Made by a program: the position numbers and the translations under genes. The notes below the pieces were generated by a model. That model was not told where the DNA came from. It ran no database searches and saw only the letters and a list, made by a program, of their open reading frames with translations. Below, one piece after another: positions 44,745-57,086 of a stretch of DNA of 64,000 nucleotides (positions are counted from its first letter, which is position 1; each line of letters starts with the position of its first letter). Origin of the DNA: Opitutus sp. GAS368. Its GTDB lineage: Bacteria; Verrucomicrobiota; Verrucomicrobiia; Opitutales; UBA953. The DNA lies in NCBI GenBank assembly GCA_945866215.1, contig CAMBGQ010000003.1, forward strand, positions 1 to 64,000, read 5' to 3'.

Positions 44745-46748
44745 TCAGAGGCTCGCGGCGGCCTCTTCAGCGGTCAGGACGGGGGCAAGGCAGGTCTGTC
44801 CTATGCAGACGGCGAAGCCAGTCCCCGACGCCTCGGGAATTAGGAAGACGGGCCGGTAGGGGCACGTGTGCGGGGCGGTCCGGTGGTCGCCGTTGAGCGC
44901 GCACTGTAGTTCGTCCCAACGCCCCGCGGATTTCACCGTCGCCAGGCCAATCGCGTAGCGGGCGATGCCGTCCAAAGCATGGGCGGCGCCGTGGGGCACG
45001 TTCTTGCAAAGCCCGCCGTAGGCCGTGGCGAGGTCGGCGAACTCCTGCGCCCACCGGGTATCGGCGGAAAGCATCTGGAGCTGGCCGAAGCCATGGAGGA
45101 GCGAGGAGTTCCCCGCGGGGACGGCGTTATCGAACCAATCCTTCTGGCGGACGGAGAGGTCGGCGCGCTCGGCCGAGACGAAGAAGAAGCCGACCGCATG
45201 CGCATCGCCAAAACTTTCTCGCGCGGCAAGCAGCAGGCGCTCGGCCCGCTCCGCGTAAGGATGCGACTGGCCGGGCCGGGCCCAGTGGGCGGAGGCGGCC
45301 AAGGCGAGTTCGGCTTCGGCGAGCCAGGCGTAGTCGCTCAGGTTACCATCGAGCGTGACTTTGTCGCCATGCGCGACGGAGTGAAGCCGCCGTCCATCTG
45401 GTCCGGCGAAGCGTCCCCAGAGGTTGGCTTCAATCTCGATCGCCAGTTCAAGCCAGTCTTTGCGACCCAGGATCCAGCCAGCCTTAGCGAGGTTGCCGAC
45501 GAGCAGGGCGTTCCAGCTGAGGAGGTTCTTATCATCGCGGGCGGGCTGAGGACGATGGTCCCGCAGGGCGAGCAGTTTGGCGCGTGCCGCGGCAAAGCGC
45601 TGCCGTGCCGCGTGGTCGCCTTTCAGCTTCGGGATATTCTTTCCTTCAAAGTTACCTTTATCGGATAGCCCGTACGCCTGCGCGAACGCAAACGCCTCTT
45701 CGCCCAGCGCGGCGGCCACTTCGGGCGCGGTCCACACATAGGTGGTGCCTTCGTGATGATCGGTGTCGGCGTCAAGCGAGGCCGCGAATAGACCATTGGC
45801 GGTGCGCATCTCGCGGAGCAGCCAGCCGACCGTCTCGGTGCAGATATCGGCGTAGAGGGGGTCGCGATAACGCGCCCAGGCTTCGGCGTAGGTGCCAAGC
45901 AGCTGAGCGTTATCGTAGAGCATCTTCTCGAAGTGCGGCACGGTCCAGTCGCGGTCGACGCAGTAGCGGTGGAAGCCGCCGCCAATCTGGTCGAAGAGGC
46001 CGCCGCGGGCCATGGCGCCGAGGGTGATGGTGAGGACGGCGTCGATCCGCGTCGCGAGGGCGCGGTCGGCTTCGACGGGGGCGGCGCCGCGCAGGCCGAG
46101 TAGGAAGTTCAGCGTGGTCGGCACCGGGAATTTCGGCGCAGCTCCGAAGCCGCCGAAGGTATCGTCGTGCGGTTCGCAGATCCGGCGGGCGGCGGCGACG
46201 AGGTCGTCCGGCGAAGGCGCGCCGCCGTCGGCGTCTGGCGCCCGCGTGAGGTGCGTCAGGTTCTGCGCGATGGCGTCGGCGTTGGCCGCGAGCTCGGATT
46301 TGTTGCGATGGTAGAAATCCGCGACGCGCATCAGCAATTGCGGCCACGGGACCTGGCCTTGGCCGCGGTCCTCGGGTGGGAAATAGGTGCCGCCGAAGAA
46401 GGGCCTTCCGTCTGGCAGGCAGAAGCAGTTGAGGGGCCAGCCACCGTGGCCTTGGATCATCTGCACGGCGTCCATCATCAGCTTGTCGACCTCGGGGCGT
46501 TCTTCGCGATCGACCTTGATGCAGATGAAATGCTGGTTCATCAGGTCGGCGATCCAGGGCTGCTCGAACGACTCGCGGGCCATGACGTGGCACCAGTGGC
46601 AGGAGGAGTAGCCGACCGACACCAACACGGGCTTGTCCTTGGCCTTGGCCTCCGCGAAGGCTTCGGCGCACCACGGCCACCAGGCCACGGGGTTGGCCTC
46701 ATGTTGGCGAAGGTAGAGCGAGCTTTCGTGGGCCAGGCGATTCGTCAC
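44745..46748 (-). CDS. DUF255 / thioredoxin-domain protein (YyaL, spermatogenesis-associated protein 20 family)
   Basis: The protein starts with the family-typical [19 protein letters not shown], then a thioredoxin-like domain with [15 protein letters not shown] (CxxC redox pair), [35 protein letters not shown] (region about 75-99) and a large alpha/alpha-barrel region with [15 protein letters not shown] and [17 protein letters not shown]. The function of the family is not established. I chose GTG 46748, since it matches family N-termini; ATG 46850 is possible, but the extra 34 residues look unlike protein and approach the mutL start. Divergent from mutL. Confidence 0.88.
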   Translation of the reverse strand: MTNRLAHESSLYLRQHEANPVAWWPWCAEAFAEAKAKDKPVLVSVGYSSCHWCHVMARESFEQPWIADLMNQHFICIKVDREERPEVDKLMMDAVQMIQGHGGWPLNCFCLPDGRPFFGGTYFPPEDRGQGQVPWPQLLMRVADFYHRNKSELAANADAIAQNLTHLTRAPDADGGAPSPDDLVAAARRICEPHDDTFGGFGAAPKFPVPTTLNFLLGLRGAAPVEADRALATRIDAVLTITLGAMARGGLFDQIGGGFHRYCVDRDWTVPHFEKMLYDNAQLLGTYAEAWARYRDPLYADICTETVGWLLREMRTANGLFAASLDADTDHHEGTTYVWTAPEVAAALGEEAFAFAQAYGLSDKGNFEGKNIPKLKGDHAARQRFAAARAKLLALRDHRPQPARDDKNLLSWNALLVGNLAKAGWILGRKDWLELAIEIEANLWGRFAGPDGRRLHSVAHGDKVTLDGNLSDYAWLAEAELALAASAHWARPGQSHPYAERAERLLLAARESFGDAHAVGFFFVSAERADLSVRQKDWFDNAVPAGNSSLLHGFGQLQMLSADTRWAQEFADLATAYGGLCKNVPHGAAHALDGIARYAIGLATVKSAGRWDELQCALNGDHRTAPHTCPYRPVFLIPEASGTGFAVCIGQTCLAPVLTAEEAAASL

Positions 46749-46914
46749 GTCTGGAAGGTTGGCATCCTTCGGCAGGGTGCAACAAAGACCGTTTCCGAGC
46801 CGTTCGACTTGCAGGGGAGGGGGTGAAGGGCAAAGGTTTGCGGGTGCCATCCGTCCGCCCCAGCCGCGTCTTCGGCCGTTCCTTTGGGCGGTCCGCGGCC
46901 AAGCCTGTCTGACC

Positions 46915-48645
46915 ATGTCGACCATTCGCATCCTTGAGGCGACGGTGGCCAACCAGATCGCCGCCGGTGAAGTGGTGGAACGTCCGGCCGCGGTCATCAA
47001 GGAACTGCTGGAGAACTCCCTCGACGCCGAGGCCCGCCGCGTGACGGTCGATTTCTCCCGTGGCGGTAAGGCCCAGATGATCGTCGAGGACGACGGCAAG
47101 GGTATGACAGGCGACGAGGCCCTGCTGAGCCTTGAACGTCATGCGACCAGCAAGATCCAGCTGGCCTCCGACCTCGACCGCATCACGACCTTCGGCTTCC
47201 GCGGCGAAGCGCTGCCCTCCATTGCCAGCGTGGCCCGTTTCACGATGCAGACCCGTCCGGCCTCCGCGCCTTCGGGAACCGAGATCTCAATTAATGGCGG
47301 CAAGCTCGTCCATCGGCGCGACCATGGGATGGCGCCAGGCACGCGCATCGAGGTCTCCAATCTTTTCCATCCGGTCCCGGCCCGCCTGAAGTTCCTGAAG
47401 TCCGACGAGACGGAGGCGGCGCACATTGTCCGCTTGGTCCGCCTCTACGCCATCGCCCATCCGGAAGTCGGCTTCCTGTTGCGCGAAGACGGGCGCGAGA
47501 TTTTTCGTTCGCCGGGCAATGCGCCGTTACTGGATCGAGTCCGCGAGATTTGGGGCCGTCAGGTGGCCGGAGAGGTCACGCTCATGCCGGCCTTCGAGCG
47601 TCCGGGCATGCGCCTGAGCGGCCTGTTGGGCAAGCCGGGCGTGAGCCGTGGTACCCGCCAAGATCTCGTGACCGTCGTCAATGGTCGACCGGTCGACAGC
47701 CGCACGATGGCTTTCGCGCTGACGGAAAGCTACCACACGCTGATCCCCAAGGGTCGTTACCCCTTGGCCTTCGTCTTTCTCGAGATGGACCCGGCGTGGG
47801 TTGATGTGAACGTCCATCCCGCTAAGCGCGAGGTGCGTTTCCGCGACGAGGCCAAGGTCCGCAACTTCCTCATCGAATCCGTCCTCGCGGTCCTGCGGGC
47901 CCGGAGCGACGATGGTCTGCCGACCGAAACGGTTCCCCCGTTGCCGCCGGTACCGCTGTCAGCCGCCTCCGCCCCGCCGACGGTCAGCATCCCGGTTTCT
48001 GCGGGCGGGCTGCCGGCGAGCTCGGTGCCTCCACTTTCCCCGCCGGTCTCCGCGTCCCATGCGCCCGCGGTCCGCCTCGGCTGGCGCCTCCTTTCCCGCC
48101 TGCGCGAAGAGCGTGCTGTCTTCGAGACACCCACCGGGCTGGCCCTCCTCGATATCGGCGCGGCGCACCAGCGGGTGCTCTACGAATCCATCCTCGCCCA
48201 ATTCACCGCGCAGAAGCCGGTCAGCCAGCCGTTGCTCGTGCCGCTGAGCATCGAGCTGGATCCGTTGCCCGCCGCCGTCCTGAAGGAACGTCTGCCGCTG
48301 TTGGCCTCCGCGGGTTTCGACTTCGAGGAATACGGCCGCAATTTCTGGCGCATCCAGGCCTTGCCCGTCTGGCTTGAGCCGGTGGCCGCCCTGGGCTTCG
48401 TCCGCGATCTCCTCGCCGAGATGGCCCGACGCGAGGGCGACTTCGGCCGCCCCTCGCTGGCCTACGATGCCCTGGCCAAGATCGCCGCGAGTAAGGCCCG
48501 CCGCAAGGGCGACGGACTTTCCGACGCCGAGCTCATGGAGCTCGTGCAGGCGTTGTTCCGCACCGTGCAGCCGGGGACTTGCCCGCGGGGTCGCCGGACG
48601 TATGTCGAGTGGACGGATGCCGATCTGACGCGCCGTTTCGGCTGA
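46915..48645 (+). CDS. mutL: DNA mismatch repair protein MutL, with degenerate endonuclease motif
   Basis: Links MutS mismatch recognition to excision. The N-terminal GHKL ATPase is intact: [26 protein letters not shown] (region about 12-37), [27 protein letters not shown] Pro/Ala/Ser linker (about 335-385) leads to the C-terminal dimerisation domain. The nicking-type motif DQHAxxER reads DIGAAHQR (from Asp413), and the later CPHGRPT-type motif reads CPRGRRT. Both are recognisable but altered, so endonuclease activity is doubtful. The start is ATG 46915; the 576-residue length is normal. It meets uvrB stop-to-stop. Confidence 0.94.
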   Translation: MSTIRILEATVANQIAAGEVVERPAAVIKELLENSLDAEARRVTVDFSRGGKAQMIVEDDGKGMTGDEALLSLERHATSKIQLASDLDRITTFGFRGEALPSIASVARFTMQTRPASAPSGTEISINGGKLVHRRDHGMAPGTRIEVSNLFHPVPARLKFLKSDETEAAHIVRLVRLYAIAHPEVGFLLREDGREIFRSPGNAPLLDRVREIWGRQVAGEVTLMPAFERPGMRLSGLLGKPGVSRGTRQDLVTVVNGRPVDSRTMAFALTESYHTLIPKGRYPLAFVFLEMDPAWVDVNVHPAKREVRFRDEAKVRNFLIESVLAVLRARSDDGLPTETVPPLPPVPLSAASAPPTVSIPVSAGGLPASSVPPLSPPVSASHAPAVRLGWRLLSRLREERAVFETPTGLALLDIGAAHQRVLYESILAQFTAQKPVSQPLLVPLSIELDPLPAAVLKERLPLLASAGFDFEEYGRNFWRIQALPVWLEPVAALGFVRDLLAEMARREGDFGRPSLAYDALAKIAASKARRKGDGLSDAELMELVQALFRTVQPGTCPRGRRTYVEWTDADLTRRFG

Positions 48646-50631
<1,986 letters not shown>

Positions 50632-50632
50632 C

Positions 50633-51298
50633 TCAGTCCAGGCGGCCGCGGGCGAGCCACTGCGGGTCGACCTCGGAAAGATCCCGCACGATACGGTGCG
50701 CGCCGGCGGGCGCCAGCTGGTCGCAGGTGTGGGTCGTCGCGAGCGCGATGGTGATGAAGCCCCCGGCCAGGCCGGCCTGCAGGCCCGAGAAGGAATCTTC
50801 GAAGACGAAGGAAGTGGCCGGATCGCCGCCGCCGAGGGCGCAGGCCTTGAGGAAGACCTCCGGGTCGGGTTTGCCCTTCGTGACATCCTCGCTGGCGACC
50901 GCGCCTGCGAAGTAGTGGCCGATACCGAAAAGTTCGAAGGAGAGCGCGAGGTTCTCCTTGTGCGTGGACGTGCCGATAACGCAAGGGATGCCGAGGTCTT
51001 TGAGTGCGCCGCAGAGTTCGCGGACGCCGGGGAGGAGGCGGACATGCCCGGTGCGAGCGATGTCGCGGTAGAGGGCTTCTTTACGATTGGACAGGCGCTT
51101 CACTTCGGCGGGGTCGCGCGTCCAGTTTAGGATGTCCGGGATGATGAACTCGTTGCGCTTACCGAAGCCGCGCTTGAAATGGTCGGAGGGGAGGGGGCGT
51201 GCTTCCTCTTGGGCGAGCGCTTCCCAGGAGCGTTCATGGGCGACGGAGGAGTCGATGACGACTCCGTCCCAGTCGAACACGGCGACGGTACGGGGCAT
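50633..51298 (-). CDS. HAD-superfamily hydrolase, phosphoglycolate phosphatase / beta-phosphoglucomutase-like
   Basis: 221-residue HAD enzyme with a C1 helical cap. Motif 1 is VFDWDGVVIDSS (Asp nucleophile; the second Asp is kept), motif 2 VIGTSTHKEN (Thr/Ser), and motifs 3-4 KGKPDPEVFLKA and FVFEDSFSGLQAG. The substrate is not clear. Adjacent to a glycolate-oxidase-like gene, removal of phosphate from phosphoglycolate is an attractive idea but is inference; the EDS-GLQAG pattern also fits sugar-phosphate enzymes. Three bases separate it from the upstream gene. Confidence 0.88.
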   Translation of the reverse strand: MPRTVAVFDWDGVVIDSSVAHERSWEALAQEEARPLPSDHFKRGFGKRNEFIIPDILNWTRDPAEVKRLSNRKEALYRDIARTGHVRLLPGVRELCGALKDLGIPCVIGTSTHKENLALSFELFGIGHYFAGAVASEDVTKGKPDPEVFLKACALGGGDPATSFVFEDSFSGLQAGLAGGFITIALATTHTCDQLAPAGAHRIVRDLSEVDPQWLARGRLD

Positions 51299-51301
51299 GG
51301 T

Positions 51302-52777
51302 TCAGTGCTTGTCCCAGGGCAGCGTGACCTTAATCGGGCGGTGCTCCCAGACGTTGAAAGGTTCGAAAATCTGCCCGGGGGCGAGGATGCCATTCGGGTC
51401 GAGGGCCTTTTTAATGGCGAGCATCGCGCCGATTTCGGCCGGGGTGTGCTGGAGCGAGAGGAAAGGGGATTTGGCCAGCCCGATTCCGTGCTCGCCCGTA
51501 ATCGCGCCCCCGAGCTCGACGACCTTCTCCATCACTTCGCGGATGGCCTGCTCGGCCTTCCGACAGTGTTCCGGGTTAAATCGGTCGTACATGATATGCA
51601 CGTGGAAATTCCCGTCGGCCGCGTGGCCGAAGGTCGGGGTCGCCAGACCGAAGCGGTCGCGGATCTCGCGGGTGAAGCGGAGCAGGGCGACGTAGCTGCG
51701 GATCGGCACTACCACGTCCTCGTTGAGTTTCGCGTCACCGAGGGCATACATCGCCTGCGAACAGGTGCGGCGGAGTTCCCAGAGTGCCTCGGCCTCCGGG
51801 TCGGCTTCCGGCGCGCGGAAGGCGACCGCGTGGCGGCGGGCCCACCCGATGACCTTGGCCGCGTCGTCGGCCACCGCTGCGGGGTGACCATCGATCTCCA
51901 CGAGCAGGGCCGCGTGCGTCTCGGCGGAGCCGGCCAGTTCGGCATCGGTAAAAACGCGCCGGCCGCGATGTTTCTCGGTCGCGGCGACTGTCTGGATATC
52001 GAGGAACTCGAGGACCGCAGGGTTCACGCGGAGCGAGAGCAGTTCGATGGCCGCCTCGAGCGCGGCCTCGTCGGTCCGGAACGCCAGCAGGAAGGTCCGG
52101 CGGGCAGCGGGCAGGACGGAGAGCTTGAGCGTGGCCTGCGTGATCACGCCGAGCGTACCCTCGGAACCGATCCACAGGTCGCGGAGGTTGAGGCCGCTGA
52201 CGAACTTGCGCAGCGGCGCGGCCCAACGGACTTTCTCACCGGTCGGCAGGAAGCCCTCGAGGGCGTAGACGTGGTCGCGGACCACGCCATATTTGGCCGC
52301 GCGCAGGCCGCCGGCATTGGTGGCGATATTGCCGCCGATGCTGCAATACTTGACCGAGGAAGGGTCGGGCGGGAAGAAGAGACCGTGGGGCGCGGCGAGG
52401 TCGTTGATGTGCGCCGTGATCGCCCCTGGCTGGACGGTCGCCATCGCTGAGACGGGATCGATCGTAATCTTATCCCAGTGGTCGAGGTGAATCACCCAGC
52501 CGCCCATGACCGGCGCGGCGGCGCCAGCGGCGCCGGTGCCCCGACCGCGCACCGTGACCGGCACGCGATGTGCGTTGGCGAGCTGCAGCGTCACGCCGAT
52601 ATCATCTTCCGTCGCCGGGCGGACGACTGCCTCGGGCATGAAGGACAGGCGCAGATTATCGAACGAGGCGGCGAAGCAGGTGGCTTCGTCGGTCAGGACG
52701 ACGCGCGGACCCAGCCTGGCCAGGAGGGCCTGGGTGGCGGCGGGATGCGTCTGCACGGGTGGGCTCACGCCTCCCAT
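51302..52777 (-). CDS. FAD-binding oxidase, GlcD / D-lactate dehydrogenase-like
   Basis: About 491 residues of the FAD-linked oxidase (PCMH) family. The FAD-binding half has VPVTVRGRGTGAAGAAAPVMGG (region about 72-93), PPDPSSVKYCSIGGNIATNAGG (region about 136-157) and GSEGTLGVITQATLKL. The C-terminal half has FGHAADGNFHVHI and GEHGIGLAKSPFL, typical of GlcD-like glycolate or D-2-hydroxyacid oxidases. No GlcE or GlcF partner is adjacent; it may act alone or with a partner elsewhere. The start is ATG 52777, with a TTG one codon upstream. Confidence 0.88.
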   Translation of the reverse strand: MGGVSPPVQTHPAATQALLARLGPRVVLTDEATCFAASFDNLRLSFMPEAVVRPATEDDIGVTLQLANAHRVPVTVRGRGTGAAGAAAPVMGGWVIHLDHWDKITIDPVSAMATVQPGAITAHINDLAAPHGLFFPPDPSSVKYCSIGGNIATNAGGLRAAKYGVVRDHVYALEGFLPTGEKVRWAAPLRKFVSGLNLRDLWIGSEGTLGVITQATLKLSVLPAARRTFLLAFRTDEAALEAAIELLSLRVNPAVLEFLDIQTVAATEKHRGRRVFTDAELAGSAETHAALLVEIDGHPAAVADDAAKVIGWARRHAVAFRAPEADPEAEALWELRRTCSQAMYALGDAKLNEDVVVPIRSYVALLRFTREIRDRFGLATPTFGHAADGNFHVHIMYDRFNPEHCRKAEQAIREVMEKVVELGGAITGEHGIGLAKSPFLSLQHTPAEIGAMLAIKKALDPNGILAPGQIFEPFNVWEHRPIKVTLPWDKH

Positions 52778-52786
52778 CAAGCAGGC

Positions 52787-54751
52787 TTAGCCCAATTCGG
52801 CAAGCCACGCCGTCGCCTCGGCGTCGGAAGGCATGCGCCAATCGCCGCGGGGGGACAGGGCCAGCGAGCCGACCTTTGGGCCGTCCGGCATGACGGAGCG
52901 CTTGAACTGCTGGCTGAAGAACCGGCTCAGGAATGAGCGGAGCCAGTGGCGGATCTCCGTCTGGTCATATTTACCGGCGAAGGCGTGTTCGGCGATCCAG
53001 AGGACCTTGGAAGGGCGGAAGCCGTTGCGGATGACGTGGAAGAGGAAGAAATCGTGGAGTTCGTAAGGGCCGACGAGCATCTCCGTCTGCTGGGCGATTT
53101 CGCCGTCGTCGCCGGGTGGGAGTAATTCGGGGCTAACCGGGGTCGCCACGATGTCTTCGAGGATGGCGCGTTCGGTGCCGACATGACGGGCGTGCGCGGC
53201 CCAGCCGACGAGGTGCTTCACCAAGGTCTTCGGCACGCCGATGTTCACATGATACATCGACATATGGTCGGCATTGAAGGTACACCAGCCGAGTGCGGCT
53301 TCGGAAAGATCGCCGGTGCCAACGACGAAGCCGTGGCTCTGGTTGGCGACGTCCATCAGGATCTGCGTACGCTCGCGGGCTTGGGCGTTCTCGAAGGTGA
53401 TGTCGTGCTTACCCGGCGGGTGCTGGATGTCGCGCAGGTGGTGTTCGACGGCTTCGTTGATCGGGATCTCCCGGGCGGTGATACCGAGGGCCTCCATCAG
53501 GCGCATCGCGTTGACGCGGGTGCGGGCCGAGGTGCCGGGGCCGGGCATCGTGAGGCCGATGATGCCCTTGCGATCAAGGCCGAGACGATTGAAGGCCTCG
53601 AGGGCGACGAGCAAGGCGAGGGTGGAGTCGAGGCCGCCCGAGACGCCGATGACGACATGCTTGAGGCCAGTGTGGCGGAGACGACGAGCCAAGCCGGTCG
53701 ACTGGATCGCGAAGATTTCCTGGCTGTTCTCGTCGCGCCGGTGCGGATCCGACGGCACGAACGGATGCTGGCTGAAGCGGCGGCGGAGCTTGGGTGTTTG
53801 CCCAGTCGGCACCCCGAGGGTGAAGCTGATGACGCGCGGACGGACGGCGACGGGCGCCCCGAAGAACGTGCTGTTGCGGCGGCGTTCGGCCGCGAGGCGG
53901 TCCAAGTCAATCTGTGAGACGATGAGAGCGAGGTCGAAGCGGAAGCGCTCTGATTCGCCAAGGACGACGCCGTTCTCGGCGATGAGGCCGTGGCCGCTGT
54001 AGACGAGGTCGGTGCTCGATTCGCCGGCACCAGCGGCGGCGTAGACATAGGCGGCGAGGCAACGGGCCGACTGCGACTTCACTAAGTCGCGCCGGTAGGC
54101 GGCCTTGGTGAGGAGCTCATCGCTGGCCGAGAGGTTGCAGAGTAGGGTGGCGCCAGCGAGGGCTTGGGCGCCGCTCGGGGGCTCGACCGCCCAGAGGTCC
54201 TCGCAGATCTCGATACCGAGCACGCAGTCGGGCATGTCGGTGGCCTGGAAAAGAAGGTCGGTGCCGAACGGCACTTTCTGGCCAAGGAGCTCGACCTCGG
54301 CGACCGGGGCGACCCGGGCGGAGGCGAACCACCGCTGTTCGTAGAATTCCCCGGTGTTGGGGAGGTGGGTCTTCGGGACGACCCCGAGGACCTTGCCCCG
54401 GGAGAGCGCCACGGCCACGTTGAAGAGACGTCCATTCACCTCCAGAGGGGCTCCGACGAGGGCGGTGAGGCCAAGCTTACCAGTGGCCTCGCAGACCTGT
54501 CCCAGGGCCTTGAGGGCGCCATTCAGGAGAGTCCGCTGGCCGAAGAGGTCGCCGCAGCTGTAGCCGGTCAGGCAAAGTTCGGGCAAGACGACGATTTCAA
54601 CCCCCTCTTGGGCGGCTTTTTCCAGTGCCTGGATGATTAGGGAGGCATTGGCCGCAGGATCACCCAGACGAAGGGCCGGCGAAACGGCCGCCACGGTCAC
54701 AAACCCGTTCTGGTGGATGCGGTTGGACATCAAAGGACTGTTATCCGTCAT
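52787..54751 (-). CDS. nadE: Glutamine-dependent NAD+ synthetase
   Basis: Last step of NAD synthesis, with its own glutaminase. The N-terminal nitrilase domain (about 15-285) shows the catalytic Glu in VLPELCLTGYSCGDLF, Lys in PKTHLPNTGEFYEQRWF and Cys in LGIEICEDLW. The C-terminal synthetase has the PP-loop VIGVSGGLDSTLALLV and GTGDLSEAALGWCTF. About 654 residues from ATG 54751; ATG 54730 (MSNRIHQNG) is also possible. First gene of the nadE-glcD-HAD-uvrB operon and divergent from thrB, 63 bases apart. Confidence 0.95.
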   Translation of the reverse strand: MTDNSPLMSNRIHQNGFVTVAAVSPALRLGDPAANASLIIQALEKAAQEGVEIVVLPELCLTGYSCGDLFGQRTLLNGALKALGQVCEATGKLGLTALVGAPLEVNGRLFNVAVALSRGKVLGVVPKTHLPNTGEFYEQRWFASARVAPVAEVELLGQKVPFGTDLLFQATDMPDCVLGIEICEDLWAVEPPSGAQALAGATLLCNLSASDELLTKAAYRRDLVKSQSARCLAAYVYAAAGAGESSTDLVYSGHGLIAENGVVLGESERFRFDLALIVSQIDLDRLAAERRRNSTFFGAPVAVRPRVISFTLGVPTGQTPKLRRRFSQHPFVPSDPHRRDENSQEIFAIQSTGLARRLRHTGLKHVVIGVSGGLDSTLALLVALEAFNRLGLDRKGIIGLTMPGPGTSARTRVNAMRLMEALGITAREIPINEAVEHHLRDIQHPPGKHDITFENAQARERTQILMDVANQSHGFVVGTGDLSEAALGWCTFNADHMSMYHVNIGVPKTLVKHLVGWAAHARHVGTERAILEDIVATPVSPELLPPGDDGEIAQQTEMLVGPYELHDFFLFHVIRNGFRPSKVLWIAEHAFAGKYDQTEIRHWLRSFLSRFFSQQFKRSVMPDGPKVGSLALSPRGDWRMPSDAEATAWLAELG

Positions 54752-54814
54752 GTTCACCGTTGACCGAAGGGGAGGCAACCCGAAAGGTCTGCCCACCCCT
54801 GTTTAGGGGGATAT

Positions 54815-55768
54815 ATGTCCGTTCAGCCGCTCAAAGAAGTCCGCATCTTTTCGCCTGCCACCGTAGCCAACGTGGCCTGCGGTTTCGACGTGCTGGGCTT
54901 CTGCATCGATGCCCCCGGCGATGAGATCGTGGCGCGCTTCTCGGCCACCCCGGGTCTGCGGATCGCCAAGATCACCGGCGACGACGGCCGTCTACCGCTT
55001 GATTCGAAGAAAAATACCGCCGGGGTCGCCGCCCACGCCTTGCTCCGGCGCCTCGGCAAGAGCGACCTGGGCATCGAACTGGAGATCCATAAAAAGATGC
55101 CTTTCGGCAGTGGCCTGGGGTCCAGTGCCGCGAGTGCGGTCGGTGGCGCCTTCGTCGTCAACCGGCTCCTGGGCGACCCCCTTTCGCGCCGGCAGCTCCT
55201 GCCCTTCGTGGTCGCCGGCGAGGCCGCGGCCGATGGCGCTTGGCCTGCGGATAACGTCGCCCCGTGTCTCTTCGGCGGTATCACCCTCATCCGTTCCAAC
55301 GCCGAGCTCGATGTGATGGACGTGCCGATTCCGGAGCGGCTCTGGGCCGCGGTCGTGCACCCGGACATCGTCGTGCTGACCAAGGTCGCCCGTGAAATCA
55401 TGCCGCGGCAGATTCAGCTCGAGACTTCCACGCAACAGAGCGGTAACCTCGGTGGGCTTCTCTGCGGATTTTTCAAGAGCGACTATGCCCTCATCGGCCG
55501 TTCCCTCCATGACCTCATCGCCGAGCCGCACCGCCAACGGCTGATCCCCGATTTCTATCGCGCCAAGGCCGCCGCCATGGCCGCCGGCGCGTTGGGCTTC
55601 TCGATCTCCGGGGCTGGCCCCAGCGTCTTCGCGCTCTGCGACGGCGAAGAGACCGCGCGCCGGGTCGCTGCCGCCATCGCCGCCGTGTTCTCGTCGGTGC
55701 CGATCAAGGCCACGCCTTACGTCTCGCGCATCAACCCCAAGGGTGTCCATGTCCTCGCCGAGTCGTAA
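54815..55768 (+). CDS. thrB: Homoserine kinase
   Basis: GHMP kinase that phosphorylates homoserine on the way to threonine. FSPATVANVACGFDVLGF near the N-terminus and the ATP loop MPFGSGLGSSAASAVGGAF are typical, as is the C-terminal SISGAGPSVFALC. 317 residues, normal length. An AGGGGG run lies 5 bases before the ATG. It overlaps the thrC start by 20 bases, so the threonine enzymes are coupled. Confidence 0.95.
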   Translation: MSVQPLKEVRIFSPATVANVACGFDVLGFCIDAPGDEIVARFSATPGLRIAKITGDDGRLPLDSKKNTAGVAAHALLRRLGKSDLGIELEIHKKMPFGSGLGSSAASAVGGAFVVNRLLGDPLSRRQLLPFVVAGEAAADGAWPADNVAPCLFGGITLIRSNAELDVMDVPIPERLWAAVVHPDIVVLTKVAREIMPRQIQLETSTQQSGNLGGLLCGFFKSDYALIGRSLHDLIAEPHRQRLIPDFYRAKAAAMAAGALGFSISGAGPSVFALCDGEETARRVAAAIAAVFSSVPIKATPYVSRINPKGVHVLAES

Positions 55769-57083
55769 GCTGGAATTCGTCTCCACTGCGGACGCGACAT
55801 GCCGCGGTTCCCTGCGGGATGTACTGCTTTCGGCGATACCTGCCAAGGGCGGGCTCTGGGTGCCGACGCACATCCCGCAGGTCGCGCCCGACTTCGTGGA
55901 GCGCCACCGCGACGCTTCCTATGCCGACCTCGCCGAGGCGATCTTGGCGCCCTATTTCGCGGAGGACCTCGGCCCGGCGGTGTTTCGGCAGCTCTGCCGG
56001 GAATCCTTCGATTTCCCGGTCCCGCTCGTGCGGCCGGAAAAACTCCAAGGCACGCCGGCTGGTCGGCTCGCCGTCCTGGAGTTATTCCAGGGTCCGTCCG
56101 CGGCGTTCAAGGATTTCGCCGTCCGCGCGCTCGTGCGCGTCACCGCGCGCGTCCTCGGCGATGATTTCCCGCAGCTGACGGTCCTGGCTGCGACTTCGGG
56201 TGATACCGGCGCCGCCGTGACGGAGGCCTGTGCCGGCGTCCCCGGCGTCCGCGCGGTGGTGCTCTATCCGCGCATCGGCGTCAGCGCCGTACAGGAATCG
56301 CAGATCGCGCGCGCCCGTCCTGGGGTGGTCGCACTCGCCGTCGACGGCACCTTCGATGATTGCCAGGTGATGGTGAAGCGGGCGCTCGCCGACGAGTCCC
56401 TACGCCGCCGCCGTCCGTTGCTCACCGCCAATTCCATCAACCCCGTCCGCCTCATCGCCCAGGTACCTTTCGCCTTCCACGCCAAGCGTCTCCTGGCGCC
56501 CGGTCGACGGATGGGGGTCGTCGTCCCTTCGGGCAACCTTGGCAACGTCGGCGCCGTGCAGCTCGCCCGTCGCATGGGTTTGGACGTCGCCGTACTGGTC
56601 GCCGCGACCAACCTCAATTCGCCGCTGCCCGATCTTTTCGCCACCGGCGAGTATCGTCCGCGCCGCGCCACGCCCACGGCTTCCAACGCGATGGACATCG
56701 GCGACCCAAACAACCTCAGCCGCCTGCTCGCCTGGCGTGAGGGCGGTCCCGCCGTTGAGGCCGTCACCGTGGACGACGAGGCCACCCTCGATGCCATGCG
56801 GCGGGTTCGTGCGGCCAGCGGCTACGTCCTTTGTCCCCATACCGCGGTCGGCTGGAAGGCCGCCGAGGGTTTGCTGGCGCGCGCCGGCGACCGGCTCGAC
56901 GACGTCGTCGTCTTCGGCACCGCGCACCCCGCTAAGTTCCCGGACGTATTGCTGGCCGCCTTTGGCGACGCCCACGTCTCCCGTTTCCCGGGCGAGCTGC
57001 CGGCGCCAGCGCCGCTGCGAATCGGGAATGATTTCGAGGCGGTCCGTCAGGTTCTCGAATCCGAAGCTGGTTTTAGCCGCTAA
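55749..57083 (+). CDS. thrC: Threonine synthase
   Basis: PLP-dependent conversion of O-phosphohomoserine to threonine. The PLP-lysine lies in GPSAAFKDFAVRALV, the phosphate-binding loop in PSGNLGNVGAVQLARRMG, and ATSGDTGAAVTEA is the catalytic-loop signature. About 444 residues, matching the E. coli-type form with the N-terminal domain (RGSLRDVLLSAIPAKGGLWVP at about 21-41). The start is ATG 55749 inside thrB; GTG 55743 is an alternative. Its stop lies 3 bases from the stop of the convergent lipoprotein gene. Confidence 0.95.
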   Translation: MSSPSRKLEFVSTADATCRGSLRDVLLSAIPAKGGLWVPTHIPQVAPDFVERHRDASYADLAEAILAPYFAEDLGPAVFRQLCRESFDFPVPLVRPEKLQGTPAGRLAVLELFQGPSAAFKDFAVRALVRVTARVLGDDFPQLTVLAATSGDTGAAVTEACAGVPGVRAVVLYPRIGVSAVQESQIARARPGVVALAVDGTFDDCQVMVKRALADESLRRRRPLLTANSINPVRLIAQVPFAFHAKRLLAPGRRMGVVVPSGNLGNVGAVQLARRMGLDVAVLVAATNLNSPLPDLFATGEYRPRRATPTASNAMDIGDPNNLSRLLAWREGGPAVEAVTVDDEATLDAMRRVRAASGYVLCPHTAVGWKAAEGLLARAGDRLDDVVVFGTAHPAKFPDVLLAAFGDAHVSRFPGELPAPAPLRIGNDFEAVRQVLESEAGFSR

Positions 57084-57086
57084 GGC

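Noticed and set aside
46749-47099. N-terminal extension of the DUF255 protein
   Set aside because: It runs antisense into mutL, and family proteins begin at NRLxHExSxYL; only the part to 46748 is supported.
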